A stretch of DNA of 64,000 nt from Strongyloides papillosus (GCA_005656395.1 SRSI01000037.1:310001-374000); one strand, 5' to 3'. Numbered from the stretch's first letter, positions 50,173 to 62,994 are shown. Notes: a model not told the origin generated them from the letters alone. A program made the numbers and translations.

Positions 50173-51886
50173 ATTTTTTTTGCTGTTAATGTTTAATAAT
50201 TTTTTTCATGTATTTTTCTAATAAATTTTCATTCAAATTTATTAAATATTGTTTTATCTCTCATATTATTAATGAGTTATCAGTATAAATGCCTTTTCAT
50301 TTACAACTTTTAATTTTTCAAATTCCAAAACTATATATTTTGAAGTAAAATAAATGCCCTTGTATGATTCTTTATTTTCACTATCTACATGAATTGTTAG
50401 GACTCAATAAATTAATAAAATGTTTATTGTGAATACATAATGAAATTAAATTTATGATATCCTTTATTTTATTGGAATTGTCATGTAGTTGTCTTAAAAT
50501 TTCTAATTATTATAATACTTTTTCAGAAAAATTATCTCCTAAATGACGTATAAGTGTAATCTTTAGATGATACTTTTTTGTAATATTAGAAATTCTTATC
50601 ACTGTTTATATTTTAAATATTCCAGATTAAATTATTTGAGGTCGTAAAATATTTTATCTCCCTTAATATTGTTTTTGAAAATAAAAAATAACATGATGCT
50701 ATAGCAATTAACCATTGTTACTAAAACAAAAACCATTATACTTTTATTAATTAATATTACTCTTATTTTTAAAACATTTTTATTGTTTTTATATAAAAAC
50801 AAATATAAAATAGAATAGTATATTAATTCATTATCTTAACACATTAATAAAAAGCTTATTTTAATCGAGTTTCAATTTTTTTATGAATTATCGAGTTTCC
50901 ATGATAATTATCAATTAAAACTTTCTGGTATTTTCTTTATTAATTTACAATAAACTTAATAAAAAAATAATTCAATAATATTTACATTATAACATTATTA
51001 AATCCCTTTAACGAATAAATTTTTTATTATTTTATCTATTTATAACGTTTAAAAAAAACAATATTAATCGTATTTTTTTCTTGGAATTAAAAAAGTGTCT
51101 ATTCAATTTAAGGGGACAGAAATTATTAATTATATTTACAAAAATTCCATTAAATTTTTCTAATTTAAAGATAATAATTAATATAAAATTATTACATTAA
51201 TTGCTTAATAAAATATAATTATATTAAAAATAAATAAGTTTCTATGTATTTTAATTTTATTTACCACATATAATTATCAATTATTATTTTACACACATTA
51301 TCAAATATTTATTTACTAAAATGCATACATGAATGAAAGTACTTTTTTGTATTACAACGAAAGTAAAAAATTATACTTTTATTTTCTATTGAATTACAAA
51401 TGTATTACGCAAATTCTATCCTACAATTTGTAGGTGCAGAATTTGTAAAACATTTTATTAAATAAAGTTATAACTCAGCAAATAATCAAAAGTTAATATT
51501 TTTTACAATTATATTTGAAAACTTTCTTCAATTACGTGAATAATTTAAAAAGTAATCCTACACAAGGAAGTTCATAAATTATTACATTGAAAATTATCCT
51601 ACACATTATTAAAGATATTTGTATAAAATTTTAAATTTAATTTTTATATAAATAAATATGCTTTATAAAAAAATTTCTACAAGAACTTAAGCAAACAAAA
51701 CGTTTAAAAGTTAAGACTTTCAAAAACGTTTAAACAACATTCTTTTATTTCTGATAAGGATGACATAAAGGTATTATAAAATTAATTACAACTTAATTTC
51801 TGGTAAAGTTTTTTATTTTAATGATATCATTTTTATTTACTAAGGTATCACTAAAAATTGATAATCAAAGAGTATGAAGAAAATGA
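50173..51886. other. Intergenic, no supported gene
   Basis: 1.7 kb of AT-rich sequence between two convergent genes. No exon, RNA gene or repeat was found. Confidence 0.5.
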
Positions 51887-52884
51887 TTAGAAACAGTATA
51901 TGTTTTTATAACCAAGTTTACTTGATATATCTTTTACTGAAGAAGACATCTCCTTTGGACCACAAATTAAGACAAATACATTGTTATCTGGTGAAGGCAC
52001 ATGTTTTTTAATCATAACCTCATCAATTCTTCCCCTCTCTCCATCCCATTCCTCTGTGTTTGATATTCTTGTTAGTGTATTAACAAGATGAAATTTATCT
52101 GGATACTCTCTTTTAAATCCCTCTAACTTATCTCTAAAATATAAGAAAAAATATTTTCTTTTAAATTATTTATAATTATCATACCTATGGATAATATCTT
52201 GTGATTGTTTATTTGAATAAAGTAATGTTATCCTTGTTTTATCTTTCTTATCATGTAGAATACTTTTGATAAGTTGGTACATAGGTGTGATACCTGAACC
52301 CCCAGCAATCATAGCTAATTGTGTAAAACGAACAATTTTCTTTTGTGTTTTAATGTTAAAATAACCATCTGATAGGTATGTTATGAATCCAAAGGGACCA
52401 GAGACAATTACTTGATCCCCTGTCTCTTTAGATGAAAGATACCTTGAGAATGCTCCTAATTTTCTATTATTATTATCCTCTGGATAGACCTTATATACAA
52501 TATCAATATACCCTGGTACTTTTAAATTTGTAACAGGTGTATAAAATCTAACTCTCAAACTTGGTCTTATATTTTCAAGTATACCTTGAATAGATATGTG
52601 TTGCCCTGGTTCTAGACCGGATAACATATTTTTCTCTGGTAATAATATTCTCATCCTCCACACATCATGGGTAATTTTTTGATTTGACTCAATCAATAAT
52701 ACATGTTTATCGGTGGGATTTTTTGAATCAAAAAGTACTTTCTTAAATATTAATTTTTATTAAATTACCTACAAAAAATATGAAAAGGACAAACCTGTTT
52801 TTTAGTAAAGTACTTCCATAGCAAATAACCAATTATTGAAGAGGTAACAACAATAGTTGCAGTAACTCTAGCGGTTCTACTCAT
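51887..52884 (-). CDS. NADH-cytochrome b5 reductase paralogue
   Basis: Three exons (52795-52884, 52185-52741, 51887-52133; minus strand) join in frame to 297 residues. The first exon encodes a membrane anchor (VTATIVVTSSIIGYLLW) and a basic end. The FAD-binding RVRFYTPV, the GGSGITPMYQ nucleotide motif and a late CGPKEM are present. The last replaces the usual CGPPPM, and the C-terminal segment (SSSVKDISSKLGYKNIYCF) is much more divergent than in the copy at 29711, so NADH affinity or partner may differ. Electron transfer from NADH to cytochrome b5 or a similar acceptor is expected. A TTTCTAG acceptor lies 7 bases before the ATG. It starts 217 bp after the PLGRKT-like gene at 53101 and may be the last gene of an operon. 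Confidence 0.88.
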
Positions 52885-53100
52885 TATCTACTAGAAATAA
52901 AATTTTTATTATGTTACAAATTAAAACCACAATGAAAAAGGGATATCTAAGACATACAACTCCAAACATTGTGTGGGGAGTATAAAATTTATTTATAAAT
53001 AACAGCAAAAATTTTAGACATCAAAAATATGTCAATAAACAAAAAATGTTAACATTCTAATGTCTATAGGAGCTATGTAGTCTCTGTTGAATAAATGATT

Positions 53101-53554
53101 TCATTTCACATATGTCATACTTTTTTGTTTTACTCTTTTATCAATTTCATGCAAAGTTACAGTTCCTCCTACTGGTTTTATTAAATGTTCTTCCCTAAGC
53201 ATTATATTTTCTGCAGTACCTATAATAATAATTTAACAATTAGGTGAATAAAAGATAAGTAAAGGTACTTTTAATGCTATTTAAGTTATCTCCAAAGCAA
53301 TTTTCATAGTGATATCCAGTTACCATAATAATTGGGATAATTGGCGCTAAAAATAATTTATTTTTAAAATAATGTACTGCAGAAAAAAAGGGCAATGTTA
53401 ATGTTAATGAAGTGAAGGCAAACCATCCAAATAAAGACCTTTCTTTTGCTAATTTTATTGCTCTATCCCTCTCCTCTGACAGTTCTCGGAATGCGGCTTC
53501 CCTTTCAAAATTAAGATCATAAAATCTACTTAATCCCTCCTTCAATGAATTCAT
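53101..53554 (-). CDS. PLGRKT-like membrane protein, copy A
   Basis: Exons 53269-53554 and 53101-53219 (minus strand) join through a 49-bp intron into 134 residues. The layout is that of Plg-R(KT) (DUF2368): a charged N-terminal helix (FEREAAFRELSEERDRAIKLA), two membrane segments (FAFTSLTLTLPFF and LAPIIPIIMVTGY) with a short loop, the Y-H-Y-x3-FG motif and a charged tail. In mammals the family binds plasminogen through a C-terminal lysine. Here the last residue is Lys (TYVK), so the feature is kept. Its neighbour at 53678 is a paralogue 123 bp away on the same strand. Confidence 0.75.
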
Positions 53555-53677
53555 GTACTTTAAAATATCAGTTATACTTTTTTAAATTATATATAAAACA
53601 GATATTTCTTCAAGTATTTTTACTTTTATTTATAAATAAACTAAAACTATTAAAAATTTATTTTCAAATAATAATAA

Positions 53678-54208
53678 CTAATTTGTATTGTTTTCACTAA
53701 TTCGGTTTCTCACTTCTTCTAAAGTAATTGGCTTTAATTTCATTGCAATATCACTATCATTCATTAATATTTCAGAGGCCTTCCCTATAATAGTAAAAGT
53801 TTAAAAATTAATTAAAGACATTTTAAAGGTTTCCTTACTTATAATATGTTCATTTTTTTTCCCAAAAGCACTATTATATTGGTACCCTAAATATCCTATT
53901 ACAGGTCCCAATGGCGCAAGATACAAAGGATTCTTACTATGAAAAGTTGAAAATATAGAAACAAATGATACAAATAAACCAGATGGAACTGTCCAAAAAA
54001 TTGATTCTCTCATCTTAGCTAATTTGTAGGCATTTTCACGCTCCATAAAAGCTTCTTTTAAAGCTATCTCCCTTTCAATCTGAAATTATTTAGCCAGTTT
54101 TATTAGTTATTAACATACTTTTTTATCCTCCAATTCTTGAACAATTCTTTTAACTAACTCCTCATTAACATCATCCCTGGTGTTTTTTCCAAATAAATAA
54201 GAAAACAT
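53678..54208 (-). CDS. PLGRKT-like membrane protein, copy B
   Basis: Three exons (54119-54208, 53839-54079, 53678-53784; minus strand) join to 145 residues, close to the 147 of vertebrate PLGRKT. Order: short N-terminus (MFSYLFGK), acidic-basic helix (EREIALKEAFMERENAYKLAKM), two membrane segments around VPSGLFVSFVSIF and YLAPLGPVIGYLG, the YQYNSAFG motif, then a tail with ITLEEVRNRI. Unlike copy A, it ends in Asn, so C-terminal-lysine plasminogen binding would not be expected. Introns are 39 and 54 bp. The two copies have different exon counts, so their duplication is old. It is the first gene of a possible three-gene operon with copy A and the reductase. Confidence 0.82.
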
Positions 54209-54415
54209 TTTTAATTATAAAAATAATATTTAGAGACATTTTCTGCTTATACATTTTCTACCAAATTTCCTGCTAAAACATTTTCGAAAATTGAACTTTA
54301 AATAAATCTTAATAAACATCTGTTAGTTAAGTGTACAACTACGTATTTTCTTTCTTCTATAAAATTTCATAATTTAAAGTTGTATTTTTTCCGTTATAAA
54401 GGAAGGAATAGGCAT

Positions 54416-56120
54416 TTATGATTGTGTTATATTAATCCCTTTCTGAATTGCAGGTGAAATATGCCTACTTTCATGTAATTTAAAGAGCAATACAGAGTAC
54501 GTAACAATAACACTAACAATCTGCAAAAAAGTATATTATAAAAAAAGTAAGAATAAAAAAATAAATATACGGTAAAGAATGTAGTTCTTTCCAATGGTAC
54601 CGTCCTCCAAACATTCATTCCCCATATATATTGTGTTTGCATTTTATGAATAAAACATTGAACCTGAAACCTATCAGAGTCCGTCTCGATTATCGGTACG
54701 ATTCCAAGAATGGCATTAACAATTTTTCTAGTCTAAAAGATATTATTAAAGGATGAAAGAAAAATAAGTGTGAAAATGTCTTATTAATAATTAAAAAAGT
54801 ACCTGTTCATTAGTTTTCATTCCTGTAGCACATATAACAAATATATTTAGTAATGACAAGACAACCTGTACAGATGTCCAAAGTAATGTGAAAATGACAC
54901 GTTGAGTCAGTATCCTTCTCGATATCTCCTCAGAAACATTTTTTCTCGATAAATCTGGTAGTGGTTCAACTAGGTTGTCAATTTTTTCTGTTGATAAATA
55001 TATAGTGAAACAAAGGAGAATCAATGACCATGCAAGGCAAAAAAAGATAAATGGATTAAAGGTATTACCAACAGCCCTTTGAAGTTTGGTTATTCTAAGG
55101 AATTGTTCATAATAAAATCTTATTGTAAACTTCCTGCTTTGGGTCTCCTTTTCAATGTGTTCACTTAAATGTCTACACCAAAATCTTATAAGGCGATTAC
55201 AAATCTCATAATATAATAAGGGAATCATATTCCAGATAGATAAAAGGGGTATAACAACAAGGCTAAAAATAAATTGTTTTGAAAAATAATATGTCCTGAA
55301 ATTAGCAAAAAATAATTATTTTTCATATGTCTTTTAAAAAAAATATTATTAATTTACCCTTGTTGTGTTGACGCATGTTCAATTACTCTTAAAGTTGTTG
55401 TAACAATTATGGTAATTAAAATTGCCAAAATAAAAACAATTTTGTATGGTTTGACATTTGGTGTTACTTTAAATGCTGATCTAAAACTAATATCTAAGTC
55501 ATCCATCTTTTTCAACATATCTATGTGCTTTTTTGATCTTTCAATAAATATTATCATATATATTATATTAATTAATGGCTTAATCCTGTAATTATAATAG
55601 ATGCCGTAAGTGAATAAAATAGCCCAAATCGATTCAAGAATGTTAACGCTAAGTTTATATTTCCCCGGAGTACATATACATTAAGGGAAATAAAAATTAT
55701 TGTTATAAAAAGAAAGAGTATATCTTTCTTACGTTTATTTGACCTCATTAATCTTGGAACCTTTGGTTGGAGTGGAAAAAAACCAAGAATATTAAGAATT
55801 AATAGGTTGAACTTTAATTGGTATGTAATACAGGATAAATTTTTTGAGAAACCTGTAAATCTCGTTTCACCTAGGATTGTTGTTGTGCTTATCTTTCTAC
55901 TAGATGGCTTATTACTATCTGCTAATAAATTTTGATTTTCTTCATTTTTAATGTTGTTTGAGTTGTTGGTTGAATTTAGATAAACGGAATTAGTATTATT
56001 ATTTTTATTCTTTTTCTTATCAATAATGTTCATTTTACATTTTTCTTTATCCTTTGATTTAAAAATTTTAACAGAACATGACGATGTACCTTGAACATTT
56101 TGATTTCTTTTAAAGCTCAT
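54416..56120 (-). CDS. Gustatory-receptor-like 7TM protein (GUR/EGL-47/LITE-1 type)
   Basis: Exons 55358-56120 (one frame problem), 54803-55295, 54571-54732 and 54416-54520 give about 507 residues on the minus strand. A polar 100-residue N-terminus precedes seven hydrophobic segments. The late region (MNVWRTVPLERTTFFT, then IVSVIVTYSVLLFKL) has the conserved C-terminal pattern of insect-type gustatory receptors and their nematode relatives, which are light or chemical sensors. Near 55585 the frame changes: the sequence before (SLTASIIITG) and after (IKPLINIIYMIIF) are both membrane-like. Either one base is missing, or a 62-bp intron with a weak GTTAAC donor (55586-55647) is used. I favour the missing base. 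Other introns are 50-70 bp. Confidence 0.72.
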
Positions 56121-56668
56121 AATTAACTAAAATAATAAAATTAATAGAAAAGAGGGAATTAATAACAATTATAAAGAAATATTAAAAAGATTTTTAAATT
56201 ATTAAATATGTTATATAGACAAAAATAGGTAATAGTTATTTAAGCAGGTTGTATAATTTAATACAATATAAATTTGTAGTCATACATACCAATAATTACA
56301 CCTTAATATAATATAAAATAATCATATTAATTTTCTTAAATAAATAAAAAAAAACTTTTTTATATGAGTCAAAAAGGCATAGTATGTCACATTTTTATTT
56401 TGATTAATAATTTTATTGAGATATAATATATTATATATGCAATACATAAAGTAGTATAATGTTTTTCAATTAACTAAAGCATAAAGTGATATGATAAAAG
56501 TTTATGAACAACAAAAAGGTTATGTTATATATAACAAAAAAGGCGTATCGAAATATATGAGCTTACATATATAATTATTAAAATTGGATGAATAAGTAAT
56601 TGTAAAGTTTAAATTTTCTAACAATAGTTAATATTTGAATGAGATACTTTTTTGAGAATTTATTACAT
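56121..56668. other. Intergenic, no supported gene
   Basis: About 550 bp between two minus-strand genes. It must hold the 3' UTR of the FSHR-1-like gene and the promoter or acceptor of the gustatory-like gene. No other structure was seen. Confidence 0.5.
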
Positions 56669-59600
56669 TTAAGAACCTATATAGAAAGTACGAGATCGTT
56701 TGGGACGTGGTTTTCTTGTTGAAATTGGAATTTCTTGTGTATAACTTAATGTATACGCCCTCCTTTTTTTATTTTCACAGCAATGCTTTTTATTAATTAA
56801 AGATGACGATGGTGAAGGTAAAGAGGATAACTCTGATATCTCTTCAGATGGACTATCTTCGTCATCAGACAACTCTCCTTCTGAATAATTAATATCATAT
56901 GATGTCAGATGTTCTCCATCGGAGAATTCTGAACTTTCACTATTTAATTTATTTTTCTTTAATTTTTTACAATTGCTATTTTTTTCTCGTAAAATAGGTT
57001 CCCTCTCATATCCATTCATTTTTAGTAAAGCTGTTGCATTAGCCGCTTCAAATAAAGCACTACAAATACAATCTTCTTTAGATGGTCTTGATATCTATAA
57101 AAAAAGTTTTTATTAAAATTTTCTATAAAGACATGGAAAAATTACTGATGATGATATTGATTCTCCTCTTCCAGAATCTCTTCTTGATGAAGATATACTC
57201 GTATTTCTTAAAGCATTTCGATAAATATTTTTAAATGAAAATTTAATTTTCGTGGTATCCTAAAAATGTTAATTAATATAATTGAAAACAATTCTTATTA
57301 ACTTACATTGTCACTCTCTCGTTGTTTCTCGGCATCCTCTAAATTAAAGCTAGCAGAATTTTCTGATATATCACTCATTTCAGGTTTAGCACTAACTCGT
57401 TTCCTTGGACCAATAGACATCTTACGAGATGGACAATTTTTGGAGTGTATTAAACTTTTCATTAATACTTCATCTTGAAATGACACTCTACTTGACTTTC
57501 TTGGATAATAATTTTGTGGATTATGAATTATCCCATTAGATGAGGAGGCCTCGGAACCACTAATTTTAATATCTTTTAACTCAACATATGATGTATCAGA
57601 TACTGTTAATAATTCTTTTTGCTGTGAATTTCTTAATGATATATTGGATCCACTTTGATCAGGTGGTTGTGAATTATAGAATCTTGATAATGAATTATTT
57701 GATGTTGTTGATTTATCGGGTCCTAATGATAATCTTGATAATATTGGTAATGCTTTCTCTTTAACATCCTTTTGAACGACCTTCGTTAAAAATACATATA
57801 AAAATGGATTAGCACATGAATTAATGGGATAAAATATTATAAGACATATTTTTGCTTTAGTTAATGATATTAATGGAGTGTGTAATGCAGCTGTTATTCC
57901 AAAAAATAATGTAGGCATCCAACATAATAAATCTGTTCCTATTAACAACCCAGTTCTTATTAATATTTGCCTATCCTCCTCAGGTCTTGGTGTTGATAAA
58001 TTTTTAACCATTCCTATAATTGATACATAACATAATAACATTCCTATAAATGCAAATAAATTAAAAAATAAACCAAATATAATGAAAAATTGATCCCAAT
58101 GATTTTGTATTGATAATGGTAGACATATGGATGTTCTTTGATATGATGAGATACCAAATAATGGTAATGATGCCATTGTTATAGCAAAAGCATAACCAAA
58201 AAATATCATTGGATAAGCTAATCGTGTTCTCATTAATTTCCCATAAAATGCGTATTTTGTATTATAATAAATTTCAAAAGCTATCATAAACATTGATATT
58301 ATTGATAATTCTGATGCAAAGACAGATAAAAATCCTGCTACCATACATCCCCATCCTGTTTGCCATTCCACTGCATGATTATAATATTCGTTAGCTGTTA
58401 GATAATCCATTATTGCAAGAATAATTAGATAACATCCTGTCAACAAGTCGGCAAGTGAAAGATTCATCATAAATATATAGTGTAGTTTCATTCTTTTATT
58501 TTTAACTGTTAATAATACGATCCATACACCGATATTACCAACAATTGCTAGGATTCCAACAATCCATATAACTATACGTAGAAATGTATACTCAACAATA
58601 TCTTCACAGGGATTTAAATCATCTGGCATTGGATTACATGTAATATTTGAGTAAAAATCTAGTACAGCTCTATTATTACAATAATCAATTTTCATCTCCT
58701 CATCATAACTAATCAATTTTTTATCATCATCATCAATTAAATTTGATGAAATTTCTGTTAATGGGTAATCAGAATGATTCTTCATATCATCATCAATAAA
58801 ATGTTTCTCAATAGTAATATCATTAATATTCCTATGAATTCTTTTATGTTTATTGTGTTTATCATTATCATTTCCATCCTTTTCGCTGTGTTCACAGACT
58901 CTCTTTTGAATTTCATTATAATTATTCATAAAAGTTTCTTTGTCTCTTTCAATAATTCTTTTTGCATATTTAAAAAGACAACAGTGATAAGGATAAGTAA
59001 AATCAGCATTCTCCAAACTCGTAAAACTAAGAATAGGAGGAAGTTTTTTGATCTTTTCAGTATTTCTTATTGATAATCTTTTCAATTTCTTCAGCCCTGT
59101 TATAGGTAACTCTGATAAGGCAGTTGACGATAAATTTCTACAAATAAATAAAGAAATAAAATTTAATGAAGCATTTAATATGAAAATAACCTACAGTAAA
59201 TAGAGATGATCTAGTTTATCAAATACATTTTTTGACATCCTCTTCAATTCAGGATTATCATTCATATAAAGTTTTCCAAATTTACAATTTGCAAATATCT
59301 GTGATCCTGTTTCCTTTAACTCATTATTGTTTAATTTTACAATTTTTGCGCTTATATTTTTTAGGTGGCGATCACCAATATACTCAATATGATTATGAGA
59401 AAAATCAATTATCTCCATACTCCTGTGTTGTAAAGGCATCTCAATACCTGGTAAACGTTTCAATGCATTATTTGATACAATTAATCTTGATATACGAAAA
59501 TTAGACTTAAAAAGTACTCCAGTAATTTCTTCAAGATTAAAATTATTGATAATTGTTCTGTAAAAAGAAAAAATAAAACGATAAAATAAATAAAAAGGTA

Positions 59601-60096
59601 AATGAAAAATTTTAGATAGGAATATTACAAGTTTTACATACAAATTTTTTAATTGCTGTAAACCATCAAAGACAGCACCATCAATAATACTGAGATTTTT
59701 ACAATGTGATATATATAAATCTTCAAGACGTGGATATCTTAAAAAATCATTATATTTGATACTTGATAAACTTGTATTAAAAATAATTAATTTATTAAGT
59801 TGTGGAGTTAGATTTTGTGGTATTGAATCAATGTCACTACCATACAAGCAACATTTATACTTATTTTCATGATATTTACAACCGAAATTTTTATTTTCTC
59901 CAATCAGTACTTTACATACCACATCTGATAGTACTACTTTAGGTGGTACATCATTATCAATATAGAAATTATTAGAAGATTGTAAATCTTTAAAAATTTG
60001 AAAAGCAACAATAAATGAAAGAAATAATATAATAAAATATTTTTTAAATTTAAAATTTGCCCGACTCCTCGGAGCATTTTCTTCCATACCAGACAT
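56669..60096 (-). CDS. fshr-1: Glycoprotein-hormone-type LRR GPCR (FSHR-1-like)
   Basis: Five exons (59642-60096, 59195-59557, 57307-59137, 57146-57259, 56669-57094; minus strand) join in frame to 1062 residues. An N-terminal hydrophobic anchor or signal (about 22-37) leads into a Cys cluster (KYKCCLYG) and leucine-rich repeats (for example LEDLYISHCKNLSIIDGAVF). The hinge NPCEDIVEYTFLRIVIW and first helix VGILAIVGN match the LGR family closely. Also present are LADLLTG in helix 2, WQTGWGCMVAGF, GISSYQRTSICLP, and NSCANPFLYVFL in helix 7. The usual E-R-W at the end of helix 3 reads E-I-Y, with Ile562 in place of the arginine. The cytoplasmic tail is about 340 residues, rich in Ser and acidic residues. 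In C. elegans FSHR-1 acts in innate immunity, germline and neuromuscular signalling. Confidence 0.93.
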
Positions 60097-60823
60097 TCAC
60101 AAAATCTTTGTCACTTTTCAGATATGTATCATACACAACACCATGCACAGTTACGGAGGGCAAAGCTGTTTTGTAAGATAGATAGCAGTAGACAAAGTCT
60201 CTTATATCAAATGACCGCGATCACAAAATATATATTTTTGTGTTGATTAAAAAGTATAGATAAGGAATCATAGAATATTAGAGGTCTTATCAGTACAGGC
60301 AATTGTTGTAAAGTAATAATGACTATGATGATTATGTAAATGGAAAAAATAATTGAATGAGATAAATTTTTGTACGAGAATATTTCAAATAATACTTAAT
60401 TTATATCATATTAAATATGTTTCTTAATTTCAAGTTAAAAAAATTTTTTCCTTTTATCTTCTAACTTTTAAATATATTACATGATATATATACAAAATTT
60501 ATGCGATTCATTAAACAAAATAATGTTTGTAATATAAATGTAAAGTTAACAATTTTATTCACAATATGATTCATAAAAATGTCAACTATTTTTATATAAA
60601 CTTTTATTAGATAACTAAGAAATAATTATACAACATTCTATTATCTAGCAACTTTTAAAATCTTATTGTAAAATGTTTGATTTTATATTTTAGACCTCCA
60701 TAATTACTTTATTCAATTATTTCCAATTCAAAGACTACACTCATAAAAAAAATAAAACTTTTTTTTATTTATTTTAGATACCATATAATAAAACATTAAA
60801 ATTTTAATAAAATTATCTTTATA
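60097..60823. other. Intergenic, promoter of the FSHR-1-like gene
   Basis: The first about 200 bp upstream of the ATG are distinctly less AT-rich (with gatatgtatcatacacaaca and cacagttacggagggc), which may mark the promoter or 5' exon. The remainder is AT-rich 3' flank of the acyltransferase gene. Confidence 0.45.
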
Positions 60824-61922
60824 TTAATAAATATCTAATACTGCATCCTCTGATAAACCATAAGCACATTTATTATCATTGAATAATTTTTTAAGACAAT
60901 CAATGTACTTTTGATAGAGCTCTTCGATTTCCGCTTCTGTAGGTGTGTCATTTTGTATTACTTCTATAGGTTCACCCATTACGCAATATATAGGTTTTTG
61001 GAAAGGGAGCATACCATATGAGTAGTTAAGTATACCTCTACCACGTATAATTGGTGGAATGAAACCAAATTTTTGGCAAACTTTCATCTGAATTTGCCTT
61101 ATAAAAGAGGTCCTTTCATTAGGTATCTGATCATAAGCATCATTTTCACCAAAATTATACATTGGTACAATATTAGCACCATACATTATAGCATACTTAC
61201 AGAATCCTCTTCTTTTACTAATCTTTAATATATTACTATTTGGATGAGCATCATAAAGTTCCTTAATACCACCTAAAACAATTCCTACAGCGTTTCCTTT
61301 TCCACACTTTGTTAAAATATATTTAAGTGATGATGAGCTGGCCTCGACGCCCCCTAATGCTATTCCAATCTCTCTTCTAAATGGAAGCAAAAATTGAGCT
61401 TTCAATGTCATTAAATATGATTTTATTCCAGGAAATGTTGTCATGAAATTAGTACCATTTGTACATAATGTAATAAAAGATCCTATGGATAAGATACCAT
61501 GTGGGTGACATCTGAAAAAGTGAGAAAAAAAGAGAATTAAAAAATTATAAGTTAATTGATGTAAAAGTCATCTACCCAATAATATAATTTTTTTCAGGAT
61601 TTAATTCACTTGTTTTTATTAATTTAACAGGAAAATATGTAGCCAAGTACTTCCACAGATTTGAATTACGAAAATTATACGATATTCTTGATCCCATTGA
61701 CGGTGTATTAAAATCATAAATATACCAAGTAAAATACAAAGGCATTGTCCACCATATTGATGTGTAAAATAATATATAAAACGGTACCCACAAACAAAAT
61801 ATAGGTAAAATCAACCATACAAATATAAAATTTACAACAGCTATCAATTGTAGCTTCTCCTCCAATGGCGTGTTCCATGGAACCCATTTAGTATTAAAAA
61901 AGTCAACTCTAGTAAATGACAT
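60824..61922 (-). CDS. DGAT2-family acyl-CoA acyltransferase
   Basis: Members transfer acyl groups from acyl-CoA to mono- or diacylglycerol in the ER, making storage lipid. Exons 61576-61922 and 60824-61511 (minus strand) join through a 64-bp intron to 344 residues, the family length. The N-terminal membrane hairpin (VNFIFVWLILPIFCLW and FYILFYTSIWW) is followed by the catalytic HPHG (118-121) at the exon junction. Further matches are EIGIALGGVEA, GIVLGGIKEL (usually VVGGAAE, a variant), SKRRGFCKYAIMYGANIVP, RGRGILNYSYGMLPF and the late GEPIEV. The choice of diacylglycerol, monoacylglycerol or wax substrate cannot be read from sequence. Confidence 0.93.
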
Positions 61923-62427
61923 TTTATTATAAAAAATATATATAAGTCACAAAAAGAATTTTATTGTTAAAAGTGACTAGCTTTAAGCAAGTTATTATAT
62001 ATATCAATGGTATATCTTATGTTAGATGATGATTTTTTATCTTATTAAAAAGGTGTCATAATCAAACACATCAATCGACAACTTCTTCTCTAATATACAG
62101 TCAATAACAAATTTTTTTTTGTCATGTTTTTTTTGTAGAAAAAAATTTTATGATTTTAGAAAAAAATAATCGACTATTTTTGATTTATATTAGTTATTTT
62201 TTCATGACCTTTGTTATTGTAATTAAAAAATATAATAAAATATTATGTTTTAATTATTTAATGTAAAAACGTGTTTGTTTGAAATGTGACAAAAAAAAAC
62301 AAATTACTATTTTCATAGATAAAAAAGCTTTTATTACATTAAAAATGTTTTCATAATTGAGAATTAAAAATACGAAAATTAACGAATGTGTTATATTTAC
62401 TCATAACAGGTATCAAAAATACATCCA
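61923..62427. other. Intergenic between globin and acyltransferase
   Basis: About 500 bp of AT-rich sequence on the shared minus-strand path. It is too long to argue for an operon and contains no supported feature. Confidence 0.5.
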
Positions 62428-62988
62428 TTAATTTCCACCACTAGCATGAATGTATCTATGGGCTTCGTCAGTAAATGTTTTACCAAGTTTAGTCCAGGCG
62501 TTCTTGACTTCTGGAGTTGCAACACCTTTAGTGTCCAAGAATTCAATCCAAACAGGGAAGAAAGCCTTAGAAAGGTTTAGTTATAATTGTAATGATGACA
62601 ATTAACTTACGTCCCAAAGGTCCTCTGGCATTTTAAAGATACGATGTCTGTTGATTGTCTCACGGACATAGGCAAGGAATGTTGGGAGGTCATCGTAAGC
62701 TGTAGCAAGGACGTGCATAGCTAGCATGATACGAACACCTTGCTTAGCAAAACGTTCTGATGCTCCTACTTGGTCTGGTGTGTAGTTTTCAGCGCCCTTG
62801 AAGAATGTACGAAGTTGTGGATAATGTCCAAACATGCTTTAATAATAAAAATCATTAAAGTTTCTTTTAAACAGTAAAACTTACTATTTGTAGAAATCCT
62901 TTCCATGAGGAATAGCAGCTTTCTCATCATCGAGTTTTAAGACTTCTAACGATTTTCTGGTAATCTTCTTTACTTCAGTATTATCCAT
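62428..62988 (-). CDS. glb-1: Nematode intracellular globin (GLB-1-like)
   Basis: Exons 62885-62988, 62611-62836 and 62428-62565 (minus strand) join in frame to 155 residues of haem-binding globin fold. Visible landmarks are FYKYMFGHYPQLRTFF in helices B-C, ENYTPDQV, ASERFAKQG with the E7 glutamine, and ETINRHRIFK with the F8 histidine. The Tyr in helix B with Gln at E7 is the pattern of nematode globins with very tight oxygen binding. The product lacks a signal peptide, so it should be the body-wall or muscle myoglobin-like form. A GTAAGT/TTTTAG intron lies in the 5' UTR (62995-63076). Introns are otherwise 45 and 48 bp. Confidence 0.93.
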
Positions 62989-62994
62989 TTTCTT

